Assembly: GCA_029933125.1 (NCBI GenBank)
Contig: JAOZOU010000001.1
Coordinates: 1-64,000 of the forward strand
From: a bacterium
Lineage (GTDB): Bacteria > Arandabacterota > Arandabacteria > Arandabacterales > Arandabacteraceae
Length of the DNA: 64,000 bases
Reading direction: 5' to 3'
Both the position numbers and the translations under genes were made by a program. Positions 16,225-26,233 of the stretch are shown here, in pieces (within the stretch, counting starts at the first letter, position 1; every line of letters starts with the position of its first letter). Below the pieces are notes generated by a model. The model was not told where the DNA came from and searched no databases. It saw nothing but the letters and a program-made list of their open reading frames with translations.

Positions 16225-18903
16225 ATGCGATACCAAATTGGCGTAACCTTAGCAATATGCCTCTGCTTAACCGTTGGAGCATCTTCAAGTCTTGCCACAA
16301 CCTCGACTGTGCTAGAAAATGGCTTAGTCGTGATAGCTGAGAAATCGACGGTCTCACCCCTTGTGGCTATCTCAGTTGTCTATAAGGTAGGCTCTCGCAA
16401 TGAGGTCGTTGGCAAAACAGGTGCATCGCACTTCGTGGAACACATGCTCTTCAACGGAACCAAGAAGTATCCAGGAGATAGTGCCACAAAGGAGATTCTC
16501 AAGAACGGTGGCATACCCAATGGTGAAACCTATTGGGACTTCACCCACTTCGGCGGCGTTTTGCCGAGCGATAAGCTTGATGTAATCCTCGACATCGAAG
16601 CAGATCGTATGGCAAATGCAATCGTTGACTCAACAGGTGTTGAAGAGGAAAGGGACATCATTCTAGAAGAACTAGCGATGAGAGGTGAGTCACCTATAGT
16701 CGTTCTCATCGAGGATCTTTTCGCGACAGCCTACAAAGTTCATCCCTATCATCACTGGTATCCAGGTGGCTATTTCAGCGATGTTGTTAATCTCGAGCCT
16801 AGCTATGTACGTCAATTCTATGAGAAATATTATCAACCAGCGAATGCAATCATTACTGTGGTTGGCAATGTTGAGGAAAGCGAAGCTATCGCAAAGGTCA
16901 AGAACTACTTTGGGAAAATAGAGGCTAAGCCTTTGCCTCCAGACATCATGCCTGAGGAACCCCCTCAGGCTGGGCTGAGAAGAGTAACGGTTCGGGGCGA
17001 TGCACTTGAGGCAAGGATAATGATTTTCTTCAAAGGACCCAAGTATCCCAGTCGTGATTGGGAAATCGCAAGTGTAATGAGTCAAATGCTTGCAAACGGG
17101 AAGTCGACCTTCCTCAACAGAAGACTCGTGGACAAGGGTCTGGCAAGCCAGGTCAATCTTATGCTTATTCCGACAATCGATCCCTTTGGATTTCTCTTCA
17201 TGGTCTCGGTTCCAAAGGATCAAGATCTCAAACGGTGCGAAAGAGCTATCTTCGATGCGCTCAAGGAATTCAAAGGGACTGTGCCAAAACAAGAAGATGT
17301 GGAGCGAGCCAAGACACGCATTGAGGGACTCACAATTCTGCAGCGACAGACGGTTCGCCAGAGAGCTCTCGAACTTGCAAGTGCACAGATTCTGGGCGAT
17401 TGGCGCTATACAGATGAATATCTTGACAATATGAAATCGGTTACACCGCAGGAAGTCCACTCCATCGCCCAACAATATCTCGACTGGGAAAGTGCAACAA
17501 TCGGCTGGCTTATCCCCAAGGATAGCGAAATCACGGATAGGGACCTTATTGGAATGGCCAGGCAGGAGCAACTCATATGCAGTCTTCTTCCCGCATCATT
17601 TGAGGCTGGAAGTGCAGCAACTACCTTAAGTGATGCTCACTTTGAGACTCTACCGAATGGACTGACCATCATACTCAAGGAGGATCACAACCTACCGATA
17701 GTTGCCGTAAATGCCTACCTGCTTGCTGGCGCTTCCTATGAGCCACAAGAAAAGTCAGGATTGGCAAGGCTCACAGTAAGAAGTGTTGCCATGGGATCAA
17801 GGAATTATCCATATGAGGATCTCTATGCGAGAATCGAGGCGCTGGGAAGCGATCTTGAAGCAACTTCAGACCTGGAGCGTGCCTACTTATCGCTTACAGT
17901 TTTATCCAACCACTGGAATGAAGCTGTTGATATCGTGTCTGACCTTATGACTTCACCTTCATTTTCACAAAAGGACTTTAGGCGAGCCCGGCACGAGGTG
18001 CTTTCGGAGATATCTCAAGCAGAGGAGGACGCCAGGCAGATTGCCTTCGATGAATTCCGGAAAGCCTTTTACCATGGACATCCTTACGCACGACGAGAAA
18101 CCGGCAATTATGAAATTGTCAAGAATCTGAGCCTCAGAGATGTGAAGAAGTTTTATGATGCAACCTGGACACCTGCTGGTGCTGTAATTGCTGTTGTTGG
18201 TGATTTCGATGAGGACACAATGCTCAAGCACCTCAAGCAAGAACTTGGTAAGTGGAAGCATGAGCGTACCACCCCCACTGATTTGCAACCACCACCTGAG
18301 GCTAAAGGCTTTAGACAGATTGTAAGGACTTTGCCAGAGAAAAGACAGGTGAAGCTTTTCTGGGGGATGAAGCGTCCTGACCTCGGATCTCCCGACTATG
18401 AATCATTCCAGGTTATGAATTTTATCTTTGGTGGCCAGGTTTTTGGATCAAGGCTCTTTGATAGAATTCGCGAGAAAGAATCCCTCGCCTACGTCGTCAA
18501 TTCACAGCCTGACCTTACGCGCAAGCCCGGGGCTTTCTATATCCATCTTGGTACGCGACCTCGAAATATTATCAAGGCTATTGAGGCTGTGAAAGAGGAA
18601 ATCGAGCGCATGAAATCCGAACCTATCACCGATGAGGAAACAGAGATAACAAAGAACTTCCTCATTTCGGTGCAACCATTCATCACCCAGACCTACTCCA
18701 GTATAGCTCGAAGGCTCGGGGACATCGTCTTCTACGATGTCCCCCACGATTATTTCGATACCTACCCTCAGCGCATCTCCAAAGTGACACGCGAAGATGT
18801 GGCACAGGCAGCAAAGCGCTATCTTGATCCAGACAATTCCGTACTTGTGATAGTTGGTGCAGTCGATGAGAATCTCAATCCCGTTAGGCCACCGAGAAAG
18901 TAG
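16225..18903 (+). CDS. M16 family zinc metallopeptidase (two M16 halves)
   Basis: HxxEH motif HFVEHMLFNGTKKYPGD in first half; second half lacks HxxEH; CGGAGGATG upstream. Confidence 0.92.
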   Translation: MRYQIGVTLAICLCLTVGASSSLATTSTVLENGLVVIAEKSTVSPLVAISVVYKVGSRNEVVGKTGASHFVEHMLFNGTKKYPGDSATKEILKNGGIPNGETYWDFTHFGGVLPSDKLDVILDIEADRMANAIVDSTGVEEERDIILEELAMRGESPIVVLIEDLFATAYKVHPYHHWYPGGYFSDVVNLEPSYVRQFYEKYYQPANAIITVVGNVEESEAIAKVKNYFGKIEAKPLPPDIMPEEPPQAGLRRVTVRGDALEARIMIFFKGPKYPSRDWEIASVMSQMLANGKSTFLNRRLVDKGLASQVNLMLIPTIDPFGFLFMVSVPKDQDLKRCERAIFDALKEFKGTVPKQEDVERAKTRIEGLTILQRQTVRQRALELASAQILGDWRYTDEYLDNMKSVTPQEVHSIAQQYLDWESATIGWLIPKDSEITDRDLIGMARQEQLICSLLPASFEAGSAATTLSDAHFETLPNGLTIILKEDHNLPIVAVNAYLLAGASYEPQEKSGLARLTVRSVAMGSRNYPYEDLYARIEALGSDLEATSDLERAYLSLTVLSNHWNEAVDIVSDLMTSPSFSQKDFRRARHEVLSEISQAEEDARQIAFDEFRKAFYHGHPYARRETGNYEIVKNLSLRDVKKFYDATWTPAGAVIAVVGDFDEDTMLKHLKQELGKWKHERTTPTDLQPPPEAKGFRQIVRTLPEKRQVKLFWGMKRPDLGSPDYESFQVMNFIFGGQVFGSRLFDRIREKESLAYVVNSQPDLTRKPGAFYIHLGTRPRNIIKAIEAVKEEIERMKSEPITDEETEITKNFLISVQPFITQTYSSIARRLGDIVFYDVPHDYFDTYPQRISKVTREDVAQAAKRYLDPDNSVLVIVGAVDENLNPVRPPRK

Positions 18904-18981
18904 GGACAAGGATGTTATGCAATGCATTTTTGCGCTTATGGGTTTGATGCACGCGTAAGCCATGCCTTTCACGTTAGAGCC

Positions 18982-19674
18982 GTGAAAGTGATTACGAGTG
19001 TGCTAGCTTTTGCCCTCATAACCCAGATTGGCTGTAACTCAGCGATGTTTCAAAAAGCAGACATCGCCGATGGCTCTCAAGCCACACTTGGTGTAACGCG
19101 TGTCGAGGATGGAGAGCAAACAGATGTATCTGACTATTCTGTATTCCTGAAGGGTTCAATTGGTAGGCGAGCATCAAGAAGTAGCATAGGTTATGAGATT
19201 GGCCTTACCTTCATAGCTCCTCTGCGTAACAAGAATGACCAGGCAATCTCCCCTGATGAAGCAAGAGCTGGAACATTTCCCAATCAGTGGGCAGGTGTAT
19301 TTCCTGAGTTCAAACTTCAGGTGCCACGTCGCCTGCCCATCGATGTCGCACTCGATCTGAGGCTAATGACGTATCTACCCGAACGGATTGCCATCATCGC
19401 AAGTAAAGATATCTCTGATAAAGTGTCAATCTATGGGAGCTATGCTTATGCCACCTCAATGGGAGGGATAGCAACTTTGGGAACTGAGATAACACTCCGG
19501 AGAAGGTTCGCATTCTATCTTGAGCATACCAGGTGGCTAAATAGGCATCACTATCCAGACAGCTACAAGGGGTCTCCCCTGGAACATCCCTATTCTTTTG
19601 GCATAGCCTTCAAGTACTTCTGGCCTGCCCCACCGAGGCCAATCAATCCAATGACAGCAATGGCAAAAAAGTAG
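18982..19674 (+). CDS. Hypothetical lipoprotein / outer-membrane beta-type protein
   Basis: ORF in track begins 18922; a GTG start at 18982 gives [18 protein letters not shown] lipoprotein signal. Start uncertain. Confidence 0.5.
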   Translation: MKVITSVLAFALITQIGCNSAMFQKADIADGSQATLGVTRVEDGEQTDVSDYSVFLKGSIGRRASRSSIGYEIGLTFIAPLRNKNDQAISPDEARAGTFPNQWAGVFPEFKLQVPRRLPIDVALDLRLMTYLPERIAIIASKDISDKVSIYGSYAYATSMGGIATLGTEITLRRRFAFYLEHTRWLNRHHYPDSYKGSPLEHPYSFGIAFKYFWPAPPRPINPMTAMAKK

Positions 19675-19687
19675 GAGGGAATGGGAA

Positions 19688-20023
19688 ATGATAGTAACCT
19701 CAACACCTTCAATCGAAGGGCACAGAATAGTGAAGTATTTGGGAATGGTTAGCGGTGAGGCAATAATGGGCGCGAATATCTTTAAGGACCTATTTGCCTC
19801 TATCCGGGATATCGTCGGAGGCAGATCAGCCGCTTACGAGAATGAACTCCGTAAGGCGAAGGATGTGGCAATGGAAGAGATGATTGAGAAAGCAAAGGAG
19901 CTTGGTGCAAACGCCATCGTCGGGGTTGATCTCGATTACGAAACAATCGGGATTGGTGGCATGGGATCGGGTGGCAGTATGCTAATGGTGAGCGCAAGTG
20001 GAACGGCAGTGATTTATGAGTAG
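19688..20023 (+). CDS. YbjQ/UPF0145 family protein
   Basis: [72 protein letters not shown]. Confidence 0.9.
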   Translation: MIVTSTPSIEGHRIVKYLGMVSGEAIMGANIFKDLFASIRDIVGGRSAAYENELRKAKDVAMEEMIEKAKELGANAIVGVDLDYETIGIGGMGSGGSMLMVSASGTAVIYE

Positions 20024-20053
20024 GAGATGCCTCAAGGCCTTGGGCATTTCCTC
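20024..20053 (+). terminator. Terminator-like hairpin after the ybjQ-like gene
   Basis: ATGCC(t)CAAGG/CCTTGGGCAT imperfect stem directly after stop, followed by a weak T-rich stretch. Confidence 0.3.
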
Positions 20054-20137
20054 GAATAAAGTCAAACATCATGGTATTGACTTCTCAGAGCGGAATCGAT
20101 ACATTGGAGTTTCGGATCATCATATGGAGGGAAAGAC

Positions 20138-20482
20138 ATGTATGTCGATAAGGATAGCAGGGTTGCTAATGCAGAGATAGGTGAGCAGGGTTTATCAGGA
20201 GTCACTATGAAGGTTCTTATCGGACACGACCAGGGTGCACCCAATTTCGTGATGCGTATATTTGAGATTGCCCCTAAGGGACACACAGCTTACCACACCC
20301 ATCCGTGGGAACATGAGGTATATGTGATTGAGGGCAACGGTGCAGTCAAGCAGAAGGGCAAAGAGTACATGATTGAGAAAGGCTCTTTCGTGCTTGTCAA
20401 ACCCGATGAGGAGCACCAGTTCATAAACAAGGGAGATTCCCCCCTAAAATTCATCTGTGTCGTGCCTAAGATGGAGACATGA
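20138..20482 (+). CDS. Cupin domain protein
   Basis: HTAYHTHPWEHEVYVIEGNGAVKQKGKEYMIEKGSFVLVKPDEEHQFINKGDSPLKFICV. Confidence 0.9.
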   Translation: MYVDKDSRVANAEIGEQGLSGVTMKVLIGHDQGAPNFVMRIFEIAPKGHTAYHTHPWEHEVYVIEGNGAVKQKGKEYMIEKGSFVLVKPDEEHQFINKGDSPLKFICVVPKMET

Positions 20483-20940
20483 AACAGGATACAAGAATCT
20501 CTGATCTTCTATCACCTGACCGCATAATTGACCTCAAGTGCAGGACAAAGAATGAGGTACTGCGGGAGCTTTTCCGTGTCATCGAGAGATCCCCTAGCAT
20601 AAAAAATGGTAAGGCATTTGAGAAGTCACTGATAGAGCGAGAAAACATCCTTACAACAGGTATAGGAAATGAAATAGCAATTCCCCATGTTCAAACCAAC
20701 GTTGTCGACAGCATGGTTATGGCTATAGGAAGGTGCGAGGATGGAATTGACTTCGACTCCCTCGATGGCAAGCCTGTAAAGATTGTCGTAATGATAGCAT
20801 CTTCAGACAAGCAGCCACGCAATGAATTCCTCAGGGTTCTGGCTAGGGTGGTCAAGCTCTTCAAGGATGAAGCATTCAGAAGAAAGGTTCTAAGAGCCAG
20901 GACACCACAGGATGTGATGAAGCTTCTCGAGGGACACTGA
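20479..20940 (+). CDS. PTS fructose/Ntr-type EIIA domain protein (paralogue 1)
   Basis: LIERENILTTGIGNEIAIPHVQTN with conserved IPH histidine; DGIDFDSLDGKPVKIVVMIAS. Confidence 0.88.
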   Translation: MKQDTRISDLLSPDRIIDLKCRTKNEVLRELFRVIERSPSIKNGKAFEKSLIERENILTTGIGNEIAIPHVQTNVVDSMVMAIGRCEDGIDFDSLDGKPVKIVVMIASSDKQPRNEFLRVLARVVKLFKDEAFRRKVLRARTPQDVMKLLEGH

Positions 20941-20941
20941 T

Positions 20942-21841
20942 CTAGATTTCAGGTTGCTCCCTCTCATAATGCTTCCCTATAGCACCTGGCGGAATAGACC
21001 TGCCTATCACCCCAGCAAGGGCCACCATGGTCACAACATATGGCACAACTTGCAAAGCCTGAGCCGGAAGATGAGCTCTTCCCTGCAGTGTTTCCTGAAG
21101 TGCATCAGCAAATCCAAAAAGAAGTGAGGCACCAAGGGCACCTATGGGATTCCATTTCCCAAAAATGAGGGCTGCAAGAGCTATGAAACCCTGACCAGCA
21201 GTCATATTCTTCGCAAATGATCCCGAGAACATAGGAAGATATGCCCCACCCAAACCTGCACAGATTCCACTTGCAACCACACCCATAAAGCGAATCCTGT
21301 TCACCTTTATGCCCTGGGTGTCAGCCGCTCTAGGATGTTCACCAACAGCTCGCAACCTCAATCCACCGACGGTGTAGTAGGAGAAAATAGCTGCACCAAT
21401 AGCAAGAATGAAAGCAATATAAGTCAGCGGTATGAAGGGCCCAAGTGATGGTAGCCTATCGCCCTGCCCAAGCGAGAAGGATCTTTCACCGTGAATGAAC
21501 ACTTGGCAGAGAAAGATCGTGGCGCCAGTTCCAAGCAAGTTAATTGCCACACCTGAGATTATCTGATTTGCTCTTAAGCCTATAGTTACAAAAGCATGCA
21601 AACTTCCAATGAGTCCACCGATGAAAGCAGCCCCAAGCACGCCTAACCATGCATTATGGGTGAAAAAAGCGACTATGGCACCACTGAAGGCGCCGAAGAG
21701 CATCATGCCTTCAAGTCCAATATTTATGACGCCCGATCGCTCGCTAAAGAAACCCCCTGTGCTCGCAAAGATAAGAGGAACAGCTTTACGCACCGTGGCA
21801 AGCAATAAGGAGATACTAATTACAGTTGTCACGTCATTCAT
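20942..21841 (-). CDS. Nucleoside-type ABC transporter permease (NupQ/YufQ-like)
   Basis: FFSERSGVINIGLEGMMLFGAFSGA, TGGQGFIALAALIFGKWNPIGAL-type segment (TAGQGFIALAALIFGKWNPIGALGASLLFG). Confidence 0.9.
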   Translation of the reverse strand: MNDVTTVISISLLLATVRKAVPLIFASTGGFFSERSGVINIGLEGMMLFGAFSGAIVAFFTHNAWLGVLGAAFIGGLIGSLHAFVTIGLRANQIISGVAINLLGTGATIFLCQVFIHGERSFSLGQGDRLPSLGPFIPLTYIAFILAIGAAIFSYYTVGGLRLRAVGEHPRAADTQGIKVNRIRFMGVVASGICAGLGGAYLPMFSGSFAKNMTAGQGFIALAALIFGKWNPIGALGASLLFGFADALQETLQGRAHLPAQALQVVPYVVTMVALAGVIGRSIPPGAIGKHYEREQPEI

Positions 21842-22892
21842 CTTTGAGAACCCTCATCCTGGGTCTGTATCTACTAAAAAGATACTCACATGCTATGAAG
21901 AGAATTATGATCGCTTGAATTACAGTTACGAGCTCCCGTGGAATGCTTGTGACCATGTCAACCTGAGCTCCACCGCTTGCAAGTGCTCCAAAAAATATCG
22001 CCGTTACAACAACTCCGAATGGATTGTTTCTGGCAAGCAAAGCCACAGCAATCCCTCCGAAGCCATAACCAAAGGGAAATGGGCTAACAAAGTGTTTATG
22101 AACTCCAAGAACTCTTTCAGCCCCGGCAACTCCGGCAAGAAAGCCGCCAATCGACATTGCCAGTATCATGCTGCGTACTACCGATATAGCGCCTACCCTG
22201 CTGGCAACCGGATTGTGTCCAACACAGCGAATCTCAAAGCCGAAACTTGTTTTGGACAGCACAATCCAAATTAGTAAAGCAGCCCCAATTGCTACGAACA
22301 GTCCAGCATTCAGGCGAGTATAATTATAAACGAAGGTCAATCTGGGGATCTCAGCACTCGGAGCCACATCAAAAGTCTGGGGTATCTGACCAGGTTTCTT
22401 GAAATAGGGAAGATTTACCAGGTAATTCGTGGAAATAAAGGCAACATAGTTGAGCATAATTGTATTGATAACCTCGTGCGCTCCAAGCTTTGCCCTTAGG
22501 ATGCCAGCGATGCCTGCCCAGATCGCACCTCCAATTCCAGCAGCTACAAGACAGAGAGCAACGTGCAAGCCAGCATTGGAAACTGGAACTTTGACCCCCA
22601 GCCACGCAGCTATGAAGGCTCCAACAACGAGCTGCCCTTCTCCACCAATATTGAAAAGACCACTTTGCATACCTATCGCCACGCACAATCCTGTGAGAAT
22701 AAGAGGGGTAGCTTCCTCAAGGGTATTTGCCAGGCTCCTTAAACTCCCAAGTGAGCCTGACAACATGACAGAAGCTATGTGAAAAGGGTCTTCACCAAGG
22801 AGAGCAACTATGACGGTCGCGATCACCATTGCAAAGGCGAGTGCAAGTGCTGGAGCAAGCAATCTCTCAAGCAATTTTTGAGTTGGCATCAT
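21834..22892 (-). CDS. Nucleoside-type ABC transporter permease (NupP/YufP-like)
   Basis: TGLCVAIGMQSGLFNIGGEGQLVVGAF, GAHEVINTIMLNYVA. Confidence 0.9.
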   Translation of the reverse strand: MMPTQKLLERLLAPALALAFAMVIATVIVALLGEDPFHIASVMLSGSLGSLRSLANTLEEATPLILTGLCVAIGMQSGLFNIGGEGQLVVGAFIAAWLGVKVPVSNAGLHVALCLVAAGIGGAIWAGIAGILRAKLGAHEVINTIMLNYVAFISTNYLVNLPYFKKPGQIPQTFDVAPSAEIPRLTFVYNYTRLNAGLFVAIGAALLIWIVLSKTSFGFEIRCVGHNPVASRVGAISVVRSMILAMSIGGFLAGVAGAERVLGVHKHFVSPFPFGYGFGGIAVALLARNNPFGVVVTAIFFGALASGGAQVDMVTSIPRELVTVIQAIIILFIACEYLFSRYRPRMRVLKDE

Positions 22893-24433
22893 TGTGCAAA
22901 CCCCAGCATCAGGAGCCCAAGCTTCTCTTCATCTGCCTCTTTACGTTCGAGGATACTCAAGATACGACCCTTGTACATGACACCTATGCGATCTGAAAGC
23001 TCCACAATCTCAGAGAGATCGGCTGATATAAGAAGTACGCCCCCACCTGCTTCGGCATGCTTCACCAATGAATCATGGATGAGTCTTGTCGCCATAATGT
23101 CAAGACCACGTGCGGGTTGCGAAGCTATGAGTAAACTTGGCTCACGACTCAGCTCTCTTGCAACTATGACCTTCTGCTGATTGCCACCGGAGAGAGTTCC
23201 AATCTCAGCATCTGGCAGGGGAGGATTTATACCAAAGGTTTTGAGTAACCTCTGAGTAAGATTGGTGATAGCATCCTCTTTTAGGAAGAAAGTTCCAGAT
23301 AGCCCTGGTTCTCTCTGCCTTCCAAGGAGCATGTTCTCCTTAACACTCATCCCTGCAACGATACCCATTGTGACTCTGTCGGGTGGGATATAAGCAATGC
23401 CAAGTGCACGCCGCTTTGCCGTTGAAAGATGTGTTATATCCTTGCCACGGAAGAGGATCCTGCCAGATGATGGCTTTTGTAGACCAATGGCGACATCAAA
23501 GAGCTCATCCTGCCCATTGCCTTCGACTCCGCAGATCCCAAATATCTCACCCTTCCTTACTTCGAAGTCGATCGACGAGAGGAGCACAATGTCTCTCGAA
23601 GAGCGCAGGCTTACATCATGAAGACTGAGCAAAGATTCCATGCTTACTGCATGCTTGCTTCTTCTCGGAGCTTCGATCTTCTTCCCAACCATCATTATCG
23701 CCAGCTCCTCTGGGTCAACCTCATCAATTCGCCTCGTCCTGACCACCCTGCCCCGCCGCAGCACAGTAACGCGGTCTGCAATTTCCATGACCTCTTCGAG
23801 CTTATGGGTTATGAAGATTATTGTGTGAGAACTGTCCACAAGCATCCTTATAGTTTCGAAGAGCTTCTTGATTTCCTGTGGGGTGAGTACAGCAGTGGGT
23901 TCATCCATTATTATGATCCGCGAATTCCGGTAAAGGGCTTTGAGAATTTCAACACGCTGCTCCTCACCCACACTGAGTTCCTCAACTCTTCGATCGAGCG
24001 GAACCTCTATGCCGTAGCGTTGCATGATATCCTCAACCTTTCGTACTGCAGCTCGAAGGTCAAGGAAGCCCCCTCTGCTCGGCTCAAATCCGAGTATGAT
24101 GTTCTCGAGAACAGTGAAACGCTTTACAAGCATGAAGTGCTGATGAATCATCCCGAGCCCGTAGTCTGTTCCAAGAAAACCTCTTTCTACAGGCAAGCGC
24201 ATATCGTCGACCGTAATAGTCCCAGCATCCGGTTTTACGAGACCGTAAAGGATGTTCATCAGCGTTGTTTTGCCCGCTCCATTCTCTCCTACCAGGGCAT
24301 GCACCTCACCTCGATAGACAGTCAGATTGATACCATCATTGGCCACTATCTCGCCAAAGCGTTTCGAAATCGCATCCATTCTAACGGCTATCTCGCCTTC
24401 GCCCTGAGACTTACCCTTTCTCGAGGAAACCAT
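22889..24433 (-). CDS. Nucleoside-type ABC transporter ATPase with two NBDs (NupO/YufO-like)
   Basis: Walker A GENGAGKTTLMNILYG; second NBD GVEGNGQDELFD; LSVGEEQRVEILKALYR and LSGGNQQKVIVARELSR signatures. Start placed at MVSSRKGK (24433), with TTGGAG upstream, rather than ORF start 24562. Confidence 0.92.
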   Translation of the reverse strand: MVSSRKGKSQGEGEIAVRMDAISKRFGEIVANDGINLTVYRGEVHALVGENGAGKTTLMNILYGLVKPDAGTITVDDMRLPVERGFLGTDYGLGMIHQHFMLVKRFTVLENIILGFEPSRGGFLDLRAAVRKVEDIMQRYGIEVPLDRRVEELSVGEEQRVEILKALYRNSRIIIMDEPTAVLTPQEIKKLFETIRMLVDSSHTIIFITHKLEEVMEIADRVTVLRRGRVVRTRRIDEVDPEELAIMMVGKKIEAPRRSKHAVSMESLLSLHDVSLRSSRDIVLLSSIDFEVRKGEIFGICGVEGNGQDELFDVAIGLQKPSSGRILFRGKDITHLSTAKRRALGIAYIPPDRVTMGIVAGMSVKENMLLGRQREPGLSGTFFLKEDAITNLTQRLLKTFGINPPLPDAEIGTLSGGNQQKVIVARELSREPSLLIASQPARGLDIMATRLIHDSLVKHAEAGGGVLLISADLSEIVELSDRIGVMYKGRILSILERKEADEEKLGLLMLGFAQ

Positions 24434-24461
24434 TTCAAAGGCTCCAAGCTTTTCTTCTGCT

Positions 24462-24499
24462 GTGATATTGACACACCATGCGCTTAGGCATAATATCAC
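24462..24499 (+). promoter_or_regulatory. Sigma70-type promoter for the PTS IIA gene, embedded in an 8-bp inverted repeat
   Basis: TTGACA (24468-24473), 17-nt spacer, TAATAT (24491-24496). Perfect dyad GTGATATT (24462-24469) / AATATCAC (24492-24499). Located in the divergent intergenic region. Confidence 0.7.
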
Positions 24500-24560
24500 G
24501 GTGTCCAAAATCGGTAAACTCGGAATATGCCCGGAAAAAGATGAAAACGGAGGCTCAGCC

Positions 24561-25022
24561 ATGGAGATCAGTAACTATCTCAAGCCTGAACAGATCAAAC
24601 TTGACCTCAAGGGTAAGACCAAGCGGGATGTAATAATCGAACTCTCAGAGCTTTTGAAATCTCATCCTGATGTTAAGGATCTCAAGACCTTCATGGATGA
24701 GACATTCAAACGCGAACACTTCAACACGACCGGAATCGGTCACGAAATAGGAATCCCCCATGCACGGACTGATGCTGTCTCTGACATCGTTATCGCTGTC
24801 GGAAGAAATCCTGACGGCATCGATTTCGAGTCCCTCGATGGCAAGCCAGTTAAGCTTGTCTTCCTTATAGGCACTCCAAAATCCAAGCATCTTAGTACCT
24901 ACCTGAGCGTCCTAGCACACCTGACAAGACTCCTTGACCGCGAGAGCTTCAGAAACCAGTTGCTTGAAGCAAAGTCGCCCCAAGAGATAATCGACGCATT
25001 TCGCAAGGCAGAGGAAGCCTAA
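24561..25022 (+). CDS. PTS fructose/Ntr-type EIIA domain protein (paralogue 2)
   Basis: FKREHFNTTGIGHEIGIPHARTD; DGIDFESLDGKPVKLVFLIGTP; start MEISNYLK at 24561 with GGAGG upstream. Confidence 0.88.
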   Translation: MEISNYLKPEQIKLDLKGKTKRDVIIELSELLKSHPDVKDLKTFMDETFKREHFNTTGIGHEIGIPHARTDAVSDIVIAVGRNPDGIDFESLDGKPVKLVFLIGTPKSKHLSTYLSVLAHLTRLLDRESFRNQLLEAKSPQEIIDAFRKAEEA

Positions 25023-26219
25023 ATGGACATATTCTTGATTCTTGGCATTTTGCTCTTTGCTGGCTTTGGCGGGGGATCACTCTTCAGGAAGTTGAGAATT
25101 CCACAGGTTGTCGCTTATGTTCTCGTCGGCACAATTGTTGGCATTTCAGGATTTCACGTTATTACCGAGAAGACATTGGATTCCCTTTCGCCCATCAACA
25201 CGGCTGCGCTTGGCTTCATCGGCTTCATGATTGGAAGTGAATTAAGATTCTCTACGCTGCGCAAACTCGGCAAATACATTACTTCCATTCTGCTTTGCGA
25301 AGCCCTCGGGGCATACATCTTGGTAGCTCTTGTCTCATACGTTCTCACCCGTGAAGTTTTCTTAGCCCTGCTTCTCGGAGCTCTTGCTTCTGCAACAGCT
25401 CCGGCTGCAACCGTCGATGTTCTGTGGGAATACAAAGCCAAGGGTGTTTTGACAACTACACTACTCGCCATAGTTGGCCTCGATGATGCAGTTGCACTTA
25501 TCCTCTATGGTTTCTCCCTCGCAGTAGCTAAGGCAAGCCTTCTTCATACTAAACTCTCCTTCGATATTATTCTGAAGAAACCCGCGATTGAAATAGGTCT
25601 GGCTATTGCCATTGGGGTCATCCTTGCTATCCTTTTGAGCCTGCTTCTACGATTTTTTAGAGCTGACAATCAGGTTCTCATCCTTACAATTGCAGCGATC
25701 TTTGTAGCAGCTGGAATAGCAAGGACACATCATTTCTCACCAATTCTCACATGTATGTTTGTTGGACTAACACTTGGCAACATATCTCCACGAGTTACAG
25801 GACATGCTTACCGTATTCTTGAGAATTTCACACCCCCTGTATATGTCCTATTTTTCATCCTCGTTGGATCAAGGCTGGATGTGAAGCTTCTGCCTTCCAT
25901 GGGTGTTCTGGGTTTGCTCTATGTTGCTGCACGAACAGTCGGCAAGATCTCCGGGGCAAGCTTAGGTGCAACAATATCAGGAGCACCAGCCGTTTTGCGC
26001 AAATATCTTGGCCTTACCCTTTTCTCTCAGGCTGGAGTGGCAATTGGAATCGCCTTCAGCATCTATGAAGAATTCTCCCGCCTGGGAGCTCAGGGGCAGC
26101 AGCTGGGACTTGAGATAATCAGTTTGATAACAGCCACGACATTCATTCTCCAGATCATTGGTCCACCCTTTGTTAAGCTTGCAATTACCAAGGCAGGCGA
26201 AGTCGGGAAAGGTGCCTGA
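25023..26219 (+). CDS. Cation:proton antiporter (CPA2/Kef-type)
   Basis: 12-TM-like; LRIPQVVAYVLVGTIVGISG, GALASATAPAATVDVLWEYKAKG, LAIVGLDDAVALILYG. Confidence 0.88.
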   Translation: MDIFLILGILLFAGFGGGSLFRKLRIPQVVAYVLVGTIVGISGFHVITEKTLDSLSPINTAALGFIGFMIGSELRFSTLRKLGKYITSILLCEALGAYILVALVSYVLTREVFLALLLGALASATAPAATVDVLWEYKAKGVLTTTLLAIVGLDDAVALILYGFSLAVAKASLLHTKLSFDIILKKPAIEIGLAIAIGVILAILLSLLLRFFRADNQVLILTIAAIFVAAGIARTHHFSPILTCMFVGLTLGNISPRVTGHAYRILENFTPPVYVLFFILVGSRLDVKLLPSMGVLGLLYVAARTVGKISGASLGATISGAPAVLRKYLGLTLFSQAGVAIGIAFSIYEEFSRLGAQGQQLGLEIISLITATTFILQIIGPPFVKLAITKAGEVGKGA

Positions 26220-26233
26220 GCGAGGAGGTTGCT

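Noticed and set aside
16690-17571. 293-aa minus-strand ORF antisense to the M16 peptidase
   Set aside because: Composition (Cys/Ile/His-rich, no family motif) is an antisense shadow of a strongly supported plus-strand gene.
23618-24487. 289-aa plus-strand ORF
   Set aside because: Antisense to the nucleoside ABC ATPase, whose Walker and signature motifs are unambiguous.
24434-24562. Upstream start (24562) for the nucleoside ABC ATPase
   Set aside because: Would cross the consensus promoter/dyad of the divergent IIA gene; MVSSRKGK at 24433 has a better RBS and precedes the first conserved NBD residues.
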